A DNA stretch of 64,000 bases from Bin87 sp026710825 (GTDB lineage: Bacteria > Chloroflexota > Dehalococcoidia > Lucifugimonadales > UBA3495). Position 1 is the first letter of the stretch. Every line of letters starts with the position of its first letter. The stretch covers positions 2,232,001 to 2,296,000 of the forward strand of contig OZ247427.1 of assembly GCA_965232815.1 (NCBI GenBank), written 5' to 3'. Positions 32,769-40,897 of this stretch are shown here, piece by piece. A model generated the notes under the pieces. That model did not search any database. It was not told the DNA's origin and saw only the letters and a program-made list of their open reading frames with translations. The position numbers and the translations under genes are program-made.

Positions 32769-33521
32769 CTAGCGGGAAGGCTGGTTGGATTCACCCTCGT
32801 CATCCTGGGGGATGACCTGTCGCAGGATGGCCTCTTCGCTGAGTTCGGCGGCTTCGCTGTGGACCTCCGGGATTTCGACGATCAGGAGGTCGGGGTCGAT
32901 TTCCGCCGGGACGGTTTCCGGCCTGTGGTCGGCGTTGGTCAGGATGTTGTGGGTGACGACGACGAGAGCCAAGGCGGTCAGGCCGAGCATATATTCCCAG
33001 CCGCGGTGGGACAACAACTGATTGGCCGCAAGCATCAAGCCGAAACCGCCGAATATTCCGATGGATGACCGGAACACGGAGCGCCGGAACAGCAGGACGG
33101 ATACGATTCCAGCGATGATGCCGATGAAGACGAACCAGTTCAGGTAGGCGAGAGACACCCCGACGAGGACCACCATGCCGTCGCCGCCCTTGAATCCGGT
33201 AAAAATGCTCTTCCAATGGCCGGCGATGGCAGCGCCGCCGGCGATGAGTCCGAGGAGCTCGTGGTGGCCAAACATCCAGGCGACGTAGACGGCGGCCGCG
33301 CCTTTCAGCACGTCGCAGGCGAATACCATCATCCCGCGCCGGCGTCCGACGTGCCAGAAGACGTTGGCAGTGCCAGCTCGTCGGCTGCCCGTCTCGAAGA
33401 TGTCGATGCCCTTCAACCGGGCCACCAGGTAAGCGAAGGGGATGCTCCCCAACAGGTAACCGACCAGGGCCGCAGCCAGGATACGGGTGACCAGAGGGGC
33501 GAAGTCAACGAGGAACATCAA
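32769..33521 (-). CDS. plsY: Glycerol-3-phosphate acyltransferase PlsY
   Basis: This 250-residue membrane enzyme has LLGSIPFAYLVARLKGIDIF, then GSRRAGTANVFWHVG (motif 1, a variant of GSGNPGATN) and HWKSIFTGFKGGDG (motif 3). It makes lysophosphatidate from acyl-phosphate. About five membrane segments are visible. The C-terminal 45 residues (after TADHRPE-like sequence) are acidic and soluble, longer than the usual 200-residue PlsY. The altered motif 1 leaves some doubt, but the overall pattern is clear. Confidence 0.87.
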   Translation of the reverse strand: MMFLVDFAPLVTRILAAALVGYLLGSIPFAYLVARLKGIDIFETGSRRAGTANVFWHVGRRRGMMVFACDVLKGAAAVYVAWMFGHHELLGLIAGGAAIAGHWKSIFTGFKGGDGMVVLVGVSLAYLNWFVFIGIIAGIVSVLLFRRSVFRSSIGIFGGFGLMLAANQLLSHRGWEYMLGLTALALVVVTHNILTNADHRPETVPAEIDPDLLIVEIPEVHSEAAELSEEAILRQVIPQDDEGESNQPSR

Positions 33522-33587
33522 GGCAACAACCGACGGTGGTTTTTTGAAAAAGGGATAATCATGATAGCACGGGGGTCGGTTTACCGG

Positions 33588-34379
33588 TTATGCAAGGTTG
33601 CGTGCTACATATAGCCAATATCCGATGTCTCCCCGGGTGACCGAGGCCTCAACCCTGTCCAGGAGGTCCGGAGGGAAATCGGGCCAAACGTCTCCACCCG
33701 GAGAACCGGTAGGGCCGAGGCCGTTCCAGATTGCCATCCTGTTGCGGAGTTCAGCGAGGAGTGAGAGCACCTCGTCGGAGAGATCGGCACGGTCGAGGAT
33801 TTCGAAACCGCCGGACGCCAGCAATTGCGGATAGCCGCCGGCGGGCAGGGCGTCGGTGAGGCAAAGCATCATGCCGACCGTGCTGTCCAACTCGGGAGGC
33901 AGGGCGCCCGGCTCGACGGTAACGTCGGACAGTCCGATAACTCCACCGGGCCGGAGCAGGCGACGCACCTCGGCGATGGCGGCGGGCTTGTCGGCGAACA
34001 GGCTGGTGGCGCATTCGATCACGACGGCGTCGAATGTCCCGGAGCGGAAAGGCGGCATTTCGGCGTCGCCGCGAACGAAGGCGACGTCGGCGGGTATGGG
34101 GTCTTCGAAGGCGCGTTGACGGGAAGTCTGCGCAGCCTCCGCCCCCAGGTCGAGTCCGGTGACGTGGCAACGAAAGACGCGGGAAAGAGCAGTGGCGCTG
34201 GTACCGAGGCCGCAAGCGAGGTCGAGGACGCGCCAGCCGGGTTGCAGGCCCATTGCCCTGCCGAGGCGATTGGTGGCGCGGAGTCCACCGGGATGGAGGC
34301 TGTCGCCCAGGATGAGGCGCGCAAGTTTGGACGAATAGAGGTCGGCGCAGCAGATCTTGGCGGAGTAGGTGTTGAGCAT
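33588..34379 (-). CDS. Class I SAM-dependent methyltransferase
   Basis: This 263-residue protein has WRVLDLACGLGTSATALSRV (motif I), then FVRGDAEMPPFRSGTFDAVV and IAEVRRLLRPGGVIGLSD. It belongs to the UbiE/ArsM-like group. It starts 25 bases after the stop of the radical SAM gene and is transcribed with it, so the two enzymes likely act in one pathway. The frame can begin at GTG 34403 inside the repeat, but ATG 34379 gives a more natural N-terminus. CC at residues 10-11 is not an ArsM cysteine set I recognise. Substrate unknown. Confidence 0.85.
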   Translation of the reverse strand: MLNTYSAKICCADLYSSKLARLILGDSLHPGGLRATNRLGRAMGLQPGWRVLDLACGLGTSATALSRVFRCHVTGLDLGAEAAQTSRQRAFEDPIPADVAFVRGDAEMPPFRSGTFDAVVIECATSLFADKPAAIAEVRRLLRPGGVIGLSDVTVEPGALPPELDSTVGMMLCLTDALPAGGYPQLLASGGFEILDRADLSDEVLSLLAELRNRMAIWNGLGPTGSPGGDVWPDFPPDLLDRVEASVTRGDIGYWLYVARNLA

Positions 34380-34392
34380 TGGATGTTTGACG

Positions 34393-34455
34393 CTCACCCT
34401 CACCCTAGCTCTCTTCCATCAAGGGAGAGGGAGCATTCAAGGGAGAGGGAACATT
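34393..34455. repeat. Dispersed GGGAGAGGG element, copy 2, inside a coding end
   Basis: ctcaccctcaccctagctct, then ttccatcaagggagaggg, then a second caagggagagggaacatt. The element matches 22713-22757 with one unit doubled. It supplies the last 16 codons and the stop of the radical SAM gene. Confidence 0.75.
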
Positions 34456-35925
34456 GCTGGGGTCGTCTGACCCGGTTGGGTTAGCGAGGGAGAGAGGCCG
34501 GAGCCGTTGGTGGCCCTGCTGTTGGACGAGTTGGTCGCGGATTTGCTCGCGGTATCCGACGGAGTTGTAGGCGCAGAAGGGTATGGCGCGACCGTCGGGG
34601 GTGAGGATGCCGACGCAGCATTTCATGACCTGCTTGACGTTGAAGGTCCAGGCATCGAGAAAGTCCTTGATGGCGATCTGGAAGATGTGGTCCTTGAGGT
34701 GGTTGATTTCGTAGGGCAGGTCCAGGCCGGGGCCGCAGGCGCACTCGAACTGGCCGGCGGTCTTTTCGGTGCCGGCGACGGCCGAGGCTGACCAGAGGCC
34801 TTCCAAGGCGGTCTGGATATCGGCGGCGTTGGGCGCCTTGGGGAGGGCCCGGTTGGTGATGTAGTCGAGGTATTGGTCTATCTCAAGGAGACGCGGCAGA
34901 GGCGTTACGTTGTCGCCGTCCACGAAGAGGTAGGAATTGACCTGGCAAGTGGGGAAACAGCAGGGCACGGGGACGAAGTCTTCCAGAACGAAACGGCCGT
35001 TGGTCTGATCGACGATGCCGTGGATGATGTCGGGGATGGTGACGCGGGTCATGGGGTCGAACTCGATGTGGCGGCCGACGTGGGTCACCGGTTGGAACAC
35101 TACCCCACTCACCGCGGGGTGCTTGAGTCCGAATTCGACGATGGGACCGACCTCGTCGGTGTTGACGTGTCGCTCGATGGCCGCGACAAGGACGGCGGTC
35201 ATGCCAGCATCGGCGAGACGATCCAGGGCGCGCATCTTGGTGTCGAGCAGGGGTTCGCCGCGTATGGTGCGGTAGGTGTCCTCGCGGAGGCCGTCGAACT
35301 GGAAGTAGACGACCGGGTCGAGGGCGGCCATGGTGGCGAGGAATTTGTCATCATGGGCGAGACGGACGCCGTTGGTGTTGATCATGACCTGGCGGATGCC
35401 GCGGTCCTTGGCGGCCTGGATCATTTCGGGAAGCTGGGGATGGATGGTGGGTTCGCCGCCGCTGAACTGGACGACCTCCGGGTCGCCCTCGATTTCGACG
35501 AACCGGTCCAGCATTGACTCGACCTGCTCGAGGGTGAGGTTGTAACCGATGCCGGCGTCGGCGAAGCAGATGGGGCAGTCAAGGTTGCAACCGGTGTTGA
35601 CCTCGATGAGAGCGAGGCAGATGTGCTGCTTGTGCTCGGGGCAGAGGCCGCAATCCAGAGGGCAGCCATCCTTGACCTCGGTGCTGAAGTCCAGGGGGAT
35701 GGTCCCGGGTTTGTTGAACCGAACGCTGCCGACGTACATTTCGGCGTCGGAGCTGATGATGCCTTCAAACCAGCCGTGCTCGGGGCAGCGTTTTCGCATA
35801 TAGACCTTGTTGTCGCGGATGATTACCTGGGCATCGATGACGGTTTTGCATTCCGGGCAGATGGACCGGGTTAGTTCATGAAAAATGAAATCGGCATCCT
35901 GCTTGGTATGGTTAGTTGTGGCCAA
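34405..35925 (-). CDS. Radical SAM protein related to tetraether-lipid-synthase-like enzymes
   Basis: This 506-residue enzyme has a rubredoxin-like CPEC near residue 24 and CPEHGW, then CPLDCGLCPEHKQHICLALI (about 88-107). The radical SAM cluster TGCNLDCPICFA (about 111-122) follows, then VQFSGGEPTIHPQL and a C-terminal Cys-rich part (CCFPTCQ, CACGPG, CCVG). This arrangement is that of the MJ0619/Tes-like group, some of which join lipid tails into membrane-spanning lipids. That role here is inference. It is followed by a methyltransferase. The last 16 residues (NVPSPLNAPSPLMEES) are encoded by a dispersed repeat, so the native C-terminus was replaced or extended. Confidence 0.82.
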   Translation of the reverse strand: MATTNHTKQDADFIFHELTRSICPECKTVIDAQVIIRDNKVYMRKRCPEHGWFEGIISSDAEMYVGSVRFNKPGTIPLDFSTEVKDGCPLDCGLCPEHKQHICLALIEVNTGCNLDCPICFADAGIGYNLTLEQVESMLDRFVEIEGDPEVVQFSGGEPTIHPQLPEMIQAAKDRGIRQVMINTNGVRLAHDDKFLATMAALDPVVYFQFDGLREDTYRTIRGEPLLDTKMRALDRLADAGMTAVLVAAIERHVNTDEVGPIVEFGLKHPAVSGVVFQPVTHVGRHIEFDPMTRVTIPDIIHGIVDQTNGRFVLEDFVPVPCCFPTCQVNSYLFVDGDNVTPLPRLLEIDQYLDYITNRALPKAPNAADIQTALEGLWSASAVAGTEKTAGQFECACGPGLDLPYEINHLKDHIFQIAIKDFLDAWTFNVKQVMKCCVGILTPDGRAIPFCAYNSVGYREQIRDQLVQQQGHQRLRPLSLANPTGSDDPSNVPSPLNAPSPLMEES

Positions 35926-35985
35926 TTGGTGATGCTCCTTGTGTTGCGTAGTCGCGATCGTATTATTCCATGGAACGGTAGATGG

Positions 35986-36537
35986 CTATTGAATCATGGC
36001 TTGGATTCTGCTGAATCCGGCCGACAAAGTACCGCCCAACGGTCTCAACCAATCGGGAGGACTGTTAGGATTCACAGTGATCCAAGCGGTATCACTACCA
36101 CTAGCGCCACCGTGTTGTGAACTGATCGTCCCGTTAGCCCACATGGCCATTACGGCATCCTTATCTAGGACCCAGCAATGAGCATCGAACGGGCTAATCC
36201 CCAAACAAACGACAATTTTGTAGTTTTGGTCCCTCAACTGTTGGAATTTGTATGATCCGTTTTTCCAAAGTGTAGACCCTTTTATTTCAGTGCGTAACCC
36301 AGAAATGATCCTATCGGCATCGCTATCGGGCGACCGGATAACATCCAAACCTTTCGCCGCGCACCACCCGGCAACGAGAGCTTCGAAAACGGCACCAGAA
36401 CTTCTTGAGGGTAAAGTTTTTATCCAACCGAAAGGGCTTTGATCCCAATCAGATGCCGCACCTCGGTAGTCCGGCTCTATGATTCCCGCGATAGCGGCCA
36501 AGCGTTGGACTTCTGGGTCTTGAATACGAACCGTCAT
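35986..36537 (-). CDS. Putative type II restriction endonuclease
   Basis: This 183-residue protein has a PD-(D/E)XK-like core: FEALVAGWCAAKG (helix with Glu52), SPDSDADRIISG (Asp75) and TEIKGSTLW (Glu84, Lys86). VVCLGISP and HCWVLDKD follow, as in restriction enzymes that fold around a beta sheet. It lies seven bases behind a DNA methyltransferase on the same strand, and base composition is clearly more AT-rich than the neighbours, so the pair was probably acquired. The recognition site cannot be inferred. The start ATG 36537 follows AGGACAAAT. Confidence 0.75.
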   Translation of the reverse strand: MTVRIQDPEVQRLAAIAGIIEPDYRGAASDWDQSPFGWIKTLPSRSSGAVFEALVAGWCAAKGLDVIRSPDSDADRIISGLRTEIKGSTLWKNGSYKFQQLRDQNYKIVVCLGISPFDAHCWVLDKDAVMAMWANGTISSQHGGASGSDTAWITVNPNSPPDWLRPLGGTLSAGFSRIQAMIQ

Positions 36538-36544
36538 ATTTGTC

Positions 36545-37417
36545 CTAGAGTAATCTGGGAGCGGTCTTCAGATTGTCCGAGAAACCTTCGTCGTTAATCC
36601 CTGCCATGTTGACGCCCATGTAATCTAACCGCCTACTCATCACTCGGACAGCTTCGGGATTGTTATCGACGAGTGTGAAGTCGCGGCCTTCATCGTGGGC
36701 GGCTTCTCCAAGAGTACCGCTGCCGGCGAAGAAATCGAGCAGACGGTCGCCATGGTTGGAGTGGACACGCACAATACGGCTGATGATGTGCAGGGGTTTC
36801 TGGGTAGCGTAGCCGGTCTTTTCCTTACCGTTGACGATGGTGCGCCACCAGACGTCGGTGGGGGTCTTGCCGCGGGCGGCCTTTTCGGGTCCGACGAGCC
36901 CGGGGGCCATGTAGGGAATGCGGTCGATGGCGTCGTAGTTGAAGGTGTAATTGTCTGGATCTTTGGCGTACCAGAGGATGTTGTCGTGCTTGGCGGGCCA
37001 GCGGGTTTTGGGGCGGCCGCCGTAGTCGTAGGCCCAGATGATCTCGTTGATGAACGAATCGCGGCCGAATATCTCGTCGAGCATGACCTTGCAGTAGTGG
37101 ACCTCGCGGTAGTCGATGTGGAAGAACAGGCTGCCGCGATCATCGAGCAGGCGGTAGGCTTCGACCATGCGGGGGCGCAGGAACTCGATGTAGTCGTCGA
37201 ACCGGTCGGCGTAGCGGCTCTCCCCGACTACCTGAGAGCGGTAGCGGCGGCCCTGGAAACCGGTGCGGTCGCCGTGGGCATCGGGGGTTACCTTGATGCG
37301 GGTGCGGGACTGGGACTTTCCGGTGTTGAAGGGCGGATCGACGTAGATGAGTTGGAATGCGCCGTCGGGAAATGTGGGCAGGACATCAAGATTGTCGCCG
37401 AGTATAATTTCGCTCAT
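36545..37417 (-). CDS. Type II DNA methyltransferase (N4/N6, beta class)
   Basis: This 290-residue protein has YVDPPFNTGKS (motif IV, residues 25-35) before LLDFFAGSGTLGEAAHDEGR (motif I, about 225), the order of beta-class N6-adenine or N4-cytosine methyltransferases. In between are a target-recognition region and ATQKPL. It would protect host DNA against the endonuclease encoded just downstream. It is the first gene of the pair, so methylation would precede cutting. It is divergent from the CoA-transferase. Confidence 0.92.
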   Translation of the reverse strand: MSEIILGDNLDVLPTFPDGAFQLIYVDPPFNTGKSQSRTRIKVTPDAHGDRTGFQGRRYRSQVVGESRYADRFDDYIEFLRPRMVEAYRLLDDRGSLFFHIDYREVHYCKVMLDEIFGRDSFINEIIWAYDYGGRPKTRWPAKHDNILWYAKDPDNYTFNYDAIDRIPYMAPGLVGPEKAARGKTPTDVWWRTIVNGKEKTGYATQKPLHIISRIVRVHSNHGDRLLDFFAGSGTLGEAAHDEGRDFTLVDNNPEAVRVMSRRLDYMGVNMAGINDEGFSDNLKTAPRLL

Positions 37418-37541
37418 TATTCGCCTCCGAACGAGGCGGCATTATGGCCGTTTGCGGTCGGGAGCGTCAAACCGAACATTGCTGCGTCCAGAACTCCCGC
37501 GACGCTATCGAGAGGGGGTTGGGCCAACACAGGTGAGGATT

Positions 37542-38759
37542 ATGACCCAAAACAGTCATCCGGATGGCCCGCTGGTGGGCGTCAAAGTGCTCGACCTGAC
37601 GCAGATCATGGCGGGGCCGATGTGCACGATGCTCCTGGCCGACATGGGCGCCAACGTCATCAAGATTGAGCGGCCGGGCGGAGGCGACGATACGCGGCGG
37701 ATGGGTTCGAGATACTCGGAACGCTTTGCGGCGGGGTTCCTGGCGTTGAACCGCAACAAGCGCAGCATCGCGCTGGACCTGAGGGGTGACGAGGGCAAGG
37801 CGGTCTTCAAGCGGATGGCCGAGACGGCGGACATCGTGGTGGAGAATTTCCGGCCCGGGGTGATGGACCGACTGGGTTTGGGTTATGAGACGCTGGCGGA
37901 GATCAACCCGAGGCTGGTGTACGCGAGCATATCGGGGTTCGGCGGAACCGGGCCCTATCGGAACCGGGGCGGGTTTGACCTAGTGGCGCAGGGGATGAGC
38001 GGGCTGATGTCGATCACCGGGTTCCCTGGCGGGCCGCCGGCGAAGGTGGGGGTGCCGATCACGGACATTGGGGCCGGAAGTTTTACGGCGGTTGGGATCC
38101 TGTCGGCGTACATTCACGCGCAACGGACGGGGCAAGGGCAGAAAGTTGACGGATCGCTGATGGAGGCGGGGATCGCATACACCATATGGGAGTCTTCGGA
38201 GTATTTTGCGACGGGTGAAATACCGGGGCCGCTGGGGTCGGCGCACCGGGTGAACGCGCCGTACCAGGCGCTGAGGACCAGCGATGGGTACATCAACATT
38301 GGCGCGGCATCGCAGCCGACGTGGGAGCAGTTCTGCAGGGCTATTGGTCGGGAGGAACTGATTGAGGACCCGCGCTACAAGGAGCCCAACGACCGCAAGG
38401 CGCGGGAAGGGGAGCTGGCCGAGTTGCTCGAGGGAATCATGGGGGAGCACACGACGGAGCACTGGATGGAACAATTGGAAGCGGCGGGCGTGGTGGCCGG
38501 ACCGATCTACGATATGGATCAGGTGTATTCCGATGAGCAAGTGCTGGCGCGGGATATGCTGGTGGAGATCGAGGACGACGAGCTGGGCAAAGTGAAGAAT
38601 ATCGGGGTGCCGGTGAAATTATCGGCTACGCCGGGTCGCATACGGCACCGAGGGCCGGCGTTGGGGGAGCACAGCCGCGAGGTATTGCTGGAGCATGGGT
38701 TTACGGAGGCGGAAGTGGAGGAGTTGCTGGAGGCGGGGGTGGCTATCGAGACGGTGTGA
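37542..38759 (+). CDS. Class III CoA-transferase (CaiB/BaiF family)
   Basis: This 405-residue protein has VKVLDLTQIMAGPMCTMLLA, NVIKIERPGGGDDTRRMG and FLALNRNKRSIALDLRGDEG. It then shows YASISGFGGTGPYRNRGGFD, where the Asp of FDLVAQG is the catalytic residue. It moves CoA between carboxylic acids; the substrate is unknown. The frame opens at 37347, but ATG 37542 follows AGGTGAGG and fits the family N-terminus. The small membrane gene overlaps its stop. Confidence 0.93.
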   Translation: MTQNSHPDGPLVGVKVLDLTQIMAGPMCTMLLADMGANVIKIERPGGGDDTRRMGSRYSERFAAGFLALNRNKRSIALDLRGDEGKAVFKRMAETADIVVENFRPGVMDRLGLGYETLAEINPRLVYASISGFGGTGPYRNRGGFDLVAQGMSGLMSITGFPGGPPAKVGVPITDIGAGSFTAVGILSAYIHAQRTGQGQKVDGSLMEAGIAYTIWESSEYFATGEIPGPLGSAHRVNAPYQALRTSDGYINIGAASQPTWEQFCRAIGREELIEDPRYKEPNDRKAREGELAELLEGIMGEHTTEHWMEQLEAAGVVAGPIYDMDQVYSDEQVLARDMLVEIEDDELGKVKNIGVPVKLSATPGRIRHRGPALGEHSREVLLEHGFTEAEVEELLEAGVAIETV

Positions 38760-39091
38760 CCGTAGGGATTCGGCAGTTGATAAACCGTAAGTTGCTCACC
38801 CACCTGCGGGTCTTGTTAACGCACCTGCTGTTTGCGTTGGTATCAGGCACGATCACGTCAGTGATCTTGCTTGGCGCCTTGATCGTCGGGCTGGCCAGCA
38901 TGGCGTCATTCTTGGACATCACAACGCAACCTGCTGCCGAGGTTGCCGATGTTAGTCTTGCAATCCAGATGGCTGCAATTGCGGTGCTCATTGCATCCTT
39001 GCTGGCTACAGCACCACTGATCGGGTGGTGGTACAATTTCTCATCGCGGCTGTTCTTCGCAGATACGCCGCTTGAGGAGGCGCCACGGTGA
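38756..39091 (+). CDS. Small membrane protein, coupled to CoA-transferase
   Basis: A 111-residue protein with two hydrophobic segments (LLFALVSGTITSVILLGALI, and a second at about 68-90) and a basic N-terminus. It starts with GTG 38756 inside the GTGTGA of the CoA-transferase stop, so translation is probably coupled. No family is recognised, and its base composition is more AT-rich than its neighbours. A second very short gene overlaps its stop in the same GTGA manner. A membrane role is the only inference. Confidence 0.5.
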   Translation: MTVGIRQLINRKLLTHLRVLLTHLLFALVSGTITSVILLGALIVGLASMASFLDITTQPAAEVADVSLAIQMAAIAVLIASLLATAPLIGWWYNFSSRLFFADTPLEEAPR

Positions 39092-39198
39092 AGGTGAAAG
39101 ACCAAAGACGCCACAAATTGATCATCCTAACGATTTCGTACGGGATAGCTATCCCAATCTCCGTTGCCGTTGTGGGGTTTGTGGTTGGATGGTGGTGA
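39088..39198 (+). CDS. Very small membrane peptide in a GTGA-overlap chain
   Basis: GTG 39088 overlaps the TGA of the preceding gene. The frame gives 36 residues, MKVKDQRRHK, then a hydrophobic segment IILTISYGIAIPISVAVVGF and VVGWW. The positive N-terminus and single transmembrane segment look real rather than random. Because of its length it would be missed by length filters. Role unknown. Confidence 0.4.
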   Translation: MKVKDQRRHKLIILTISYGIAIPISVAVVGFVVGWW

Positions 39199-39256
39199 TA
39201 CGAGATTTGGGGCAGCAACGCCGTGTTCCGCTGGTATTGGCTTACCTGGTATTGGC

Positions 39257-40090
39257 CTACATTGTGCGCCAAGTGTAGCCGTCAGTCATGGCGAGGAACT
39301 GGTCGAGCAGGGTCGGGTGGGCGATGATGAGGCCGGGGGAGAAGAGGGTGGCGGGTTCCAAGGTGGCGCGATCAAGGACCGTTGCGCCGGCCTCTTTGGC
39401 CAACAGGATGCCGGAGGCGATGTCCCACGAGGAGAGGCTGTGGTGGGCGTAGAGATCGATGCGGCCGGCGGCGGTGTACGCGATGCTCATGGCGCTGGAA
39501 CCCATCAGTCGGTACCCTGAAATCTGGGGCCAGATACCCGCGACCATTTCCATGAGGTGCTTGGCCTGGCCGAAGTCGTAGCCGAGGTCGAAACCCAGGA
39601 TGGCGTCGTCGATGTTCTCCCGATCCGATATGTGGATTCGCTGGCCGTCCAGGTACGCTCCGGCGCCCTGCTGGGCGGAAAAGAGTTCATCGCGCACGGG
39701 GTCGTAGGTTACGCCGGCAACGACCTGATCGCCGTTGGCGATGGCGACGACGATGCAGAAATGGGGGATGCCTTCGGCGAAATTGCGCGTGCCGTCGATG
39801 GGATCGACCACCCAAGTTAAGGGTGACGCGCCAGCGACGGGGTCGGACTCTTCGGAGAGGATCCCGAAATCGGGGTATTCATCGCGGACGTAGTCGAGGA
39901 TCAGCCGCTCGGACGCCAGGTCGGCGTCAGTCACCACGTTGGCCCGGCCTTTTAGGCTGACTTCAATGTCGGTCCGAAAGCGATTCAGCACAAGTTCCCC
40001 GGCCCGCCGGGCGGCGTTTTCGCAGACCGCCAACGCGGTCAGCCCGGATCGTGACACTGGTAGGTCGGCACTGTCGGAGTTGTTGGTCAT
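39257..40090 (-). CDS. Inositol monophosphatase family protein
   Basis: This 277-residue phosphatase has FGILSEES (metal Glu), WVVDPIDGTRNFAEGIPHFC (metal Asp pair, about residue 93) and SSWDIASGILLAKEAGATVL near the C-terminus. These are the three signature motifs of the Mg-dependent, Li-sensitive phosphatase family. The substrate may be inositol phosphate, fructose bisphosphate or PAP. The first 20 residues are less typical. It is convergent with the small membrane genes and divergent from the Nudix gene. Confidence 0.91.
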   Translation of the reverse strand: MTNNSDSADLPVSRSGLTALAVCENAARRAGELVLNRFRTDIEVSLKGRANVVTDADLASERLILDYVRDEYPDFGILSEESDPVAGASPLTWVVDPIDGTRNFAEGIPHFCIVVAIANGDQVVAGVTYDPVRDELFSAQQGAGAYLDGQRIHISDRENIDDAILGFDLGYDFGQAKHLMEMVAGIWPQISGYRLMGSSAMSIAYTAAGRIDLYAHHSLSSWDIASGILLAKEAGATVLDRATLEPATLFSPGLIIAHPTLLDQFLAMTDGYTWRTM

Positions 40091-40272
40091 CGAAGAATCT
40101 CCCAGTAATCAGGATCGTAAAATCGACGGGACGGTTGAATTGGGCGGGCGCAGTCTAGCACCGGGGTTGTCGTGGGACAAGGCGGTGCGATGGCGGCGGG
40201 ATGAGGCTTGGAGGTTTCGGGAGTTGTCTGCATCGGATCGGTCTGGCCAGCAAGGTGCGTGCCGCGCCTGCG

Positions 40273-40278
40273 CTATAC
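40273..40278 (+). promoter_or_regulatory. -10 box, possible leaderless start of the Nudix gene
   Basis: TATACT lies eight bases before GTG 40286, so a transcript started at the usual distance would begin at or near the start codon. No convincing -35 box is visible, so this is tentative. Confidence 0.3.
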
Positions 40279-40285
40279 TGTGCGC

Positions 40286-40720
40286 GTGAGTACGGAGGGA
40301 AACAGGCCGTTGGTCGGCGTAGGGGTCGTGTTTGTGCGTGGAGGGCGGGTGTTCCTGGCGCAGCGGCGTGGCGCGCATGGTGAGGATACGTGGGGGTCGG
40401 CGGGCGGACATCTGGAATTCGGGGAAACGCTGGAGGAGTGCGCCCGTCGGGAAGCGATGGAGGAATTGGGTGTGGTGGTGGGAGAGTTAAGAGTGTTGTG
40501 CCTCAGCAATATCATGGCGTACGACCGGCACTATGTGGATGTTGAGTTCCTGGGAGACATCGGTGACCAAGATCCGGTGCCGACGGCGTCCGACGGGTCG
40601 TTTGGCGAGTATGGCTGGTATCCACTGGGGGACCCGCCGCAACCTTTGTTTGAGCCCATGAGACTGGCGATAGACAGTCTGTTATCGGGCCGATGGTATT
40701 ATGCAGGCTTATTGGAATGA
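40286..40720 (+). CDS. NUDIX hydrolase
   Basis: This 144-residue protein has the Nudix box GSAGGHLEFGETLEECARRE followed by AMEELGV, complete in all metal-binding positions. It starts with GVGVVFVRGGRVFLAQRRG. It resembles small MutT/NudG-like proteins that clean up nucleotide derivatives. GTG 40286 gives a normal N-terminus; the frame is open to 40208. It is followed by an AT-rich region and gyrB. Confidence 0.91.
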   Translation: MSTEGNRPLVGVGVVFVRGGRVFLAQRRGAHGEDTWGSAGGHLEFGETLEECARREAMEELGVVVGELRVLCLSNIMAYDRHYVDVEFLGDIGDQDPVPTASDGSFGEYGWYPLGDPPQPLFEPMRLAIDSLLSGRWYYAGLLE

Positions 40721-40796
40721 TTGACATAAATTTTTGGACCGCATTCAAAAAATGGCATATTTTCGTACTTGGAATGTGGCATTTTGACCCTGCTTA

Positions 40797-40805
40797 TGCT
40801 ATAAT
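40797..40805 (+). promoter_or_regulatory. Extended -10 promoter for gyrB
   Basis: TGC-TATAAT at 40797-40805 is an extended -10 element in an AT-rich stretch (40721-40860). No good -35 hexamer is seen at 17 bases, which fits extended -10 promoters. The leader to ATG 40898 would be about 85 bases. Confidence 0.5.
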
Positions 40806-40897
40806 TAGTTCTACGCCAACAGTATCATGATTTGCGATAATAGCCCGTGTTGGCCACGGACGCATTTCCATGACAAGCACCAGCGGATCGGGGAAAT

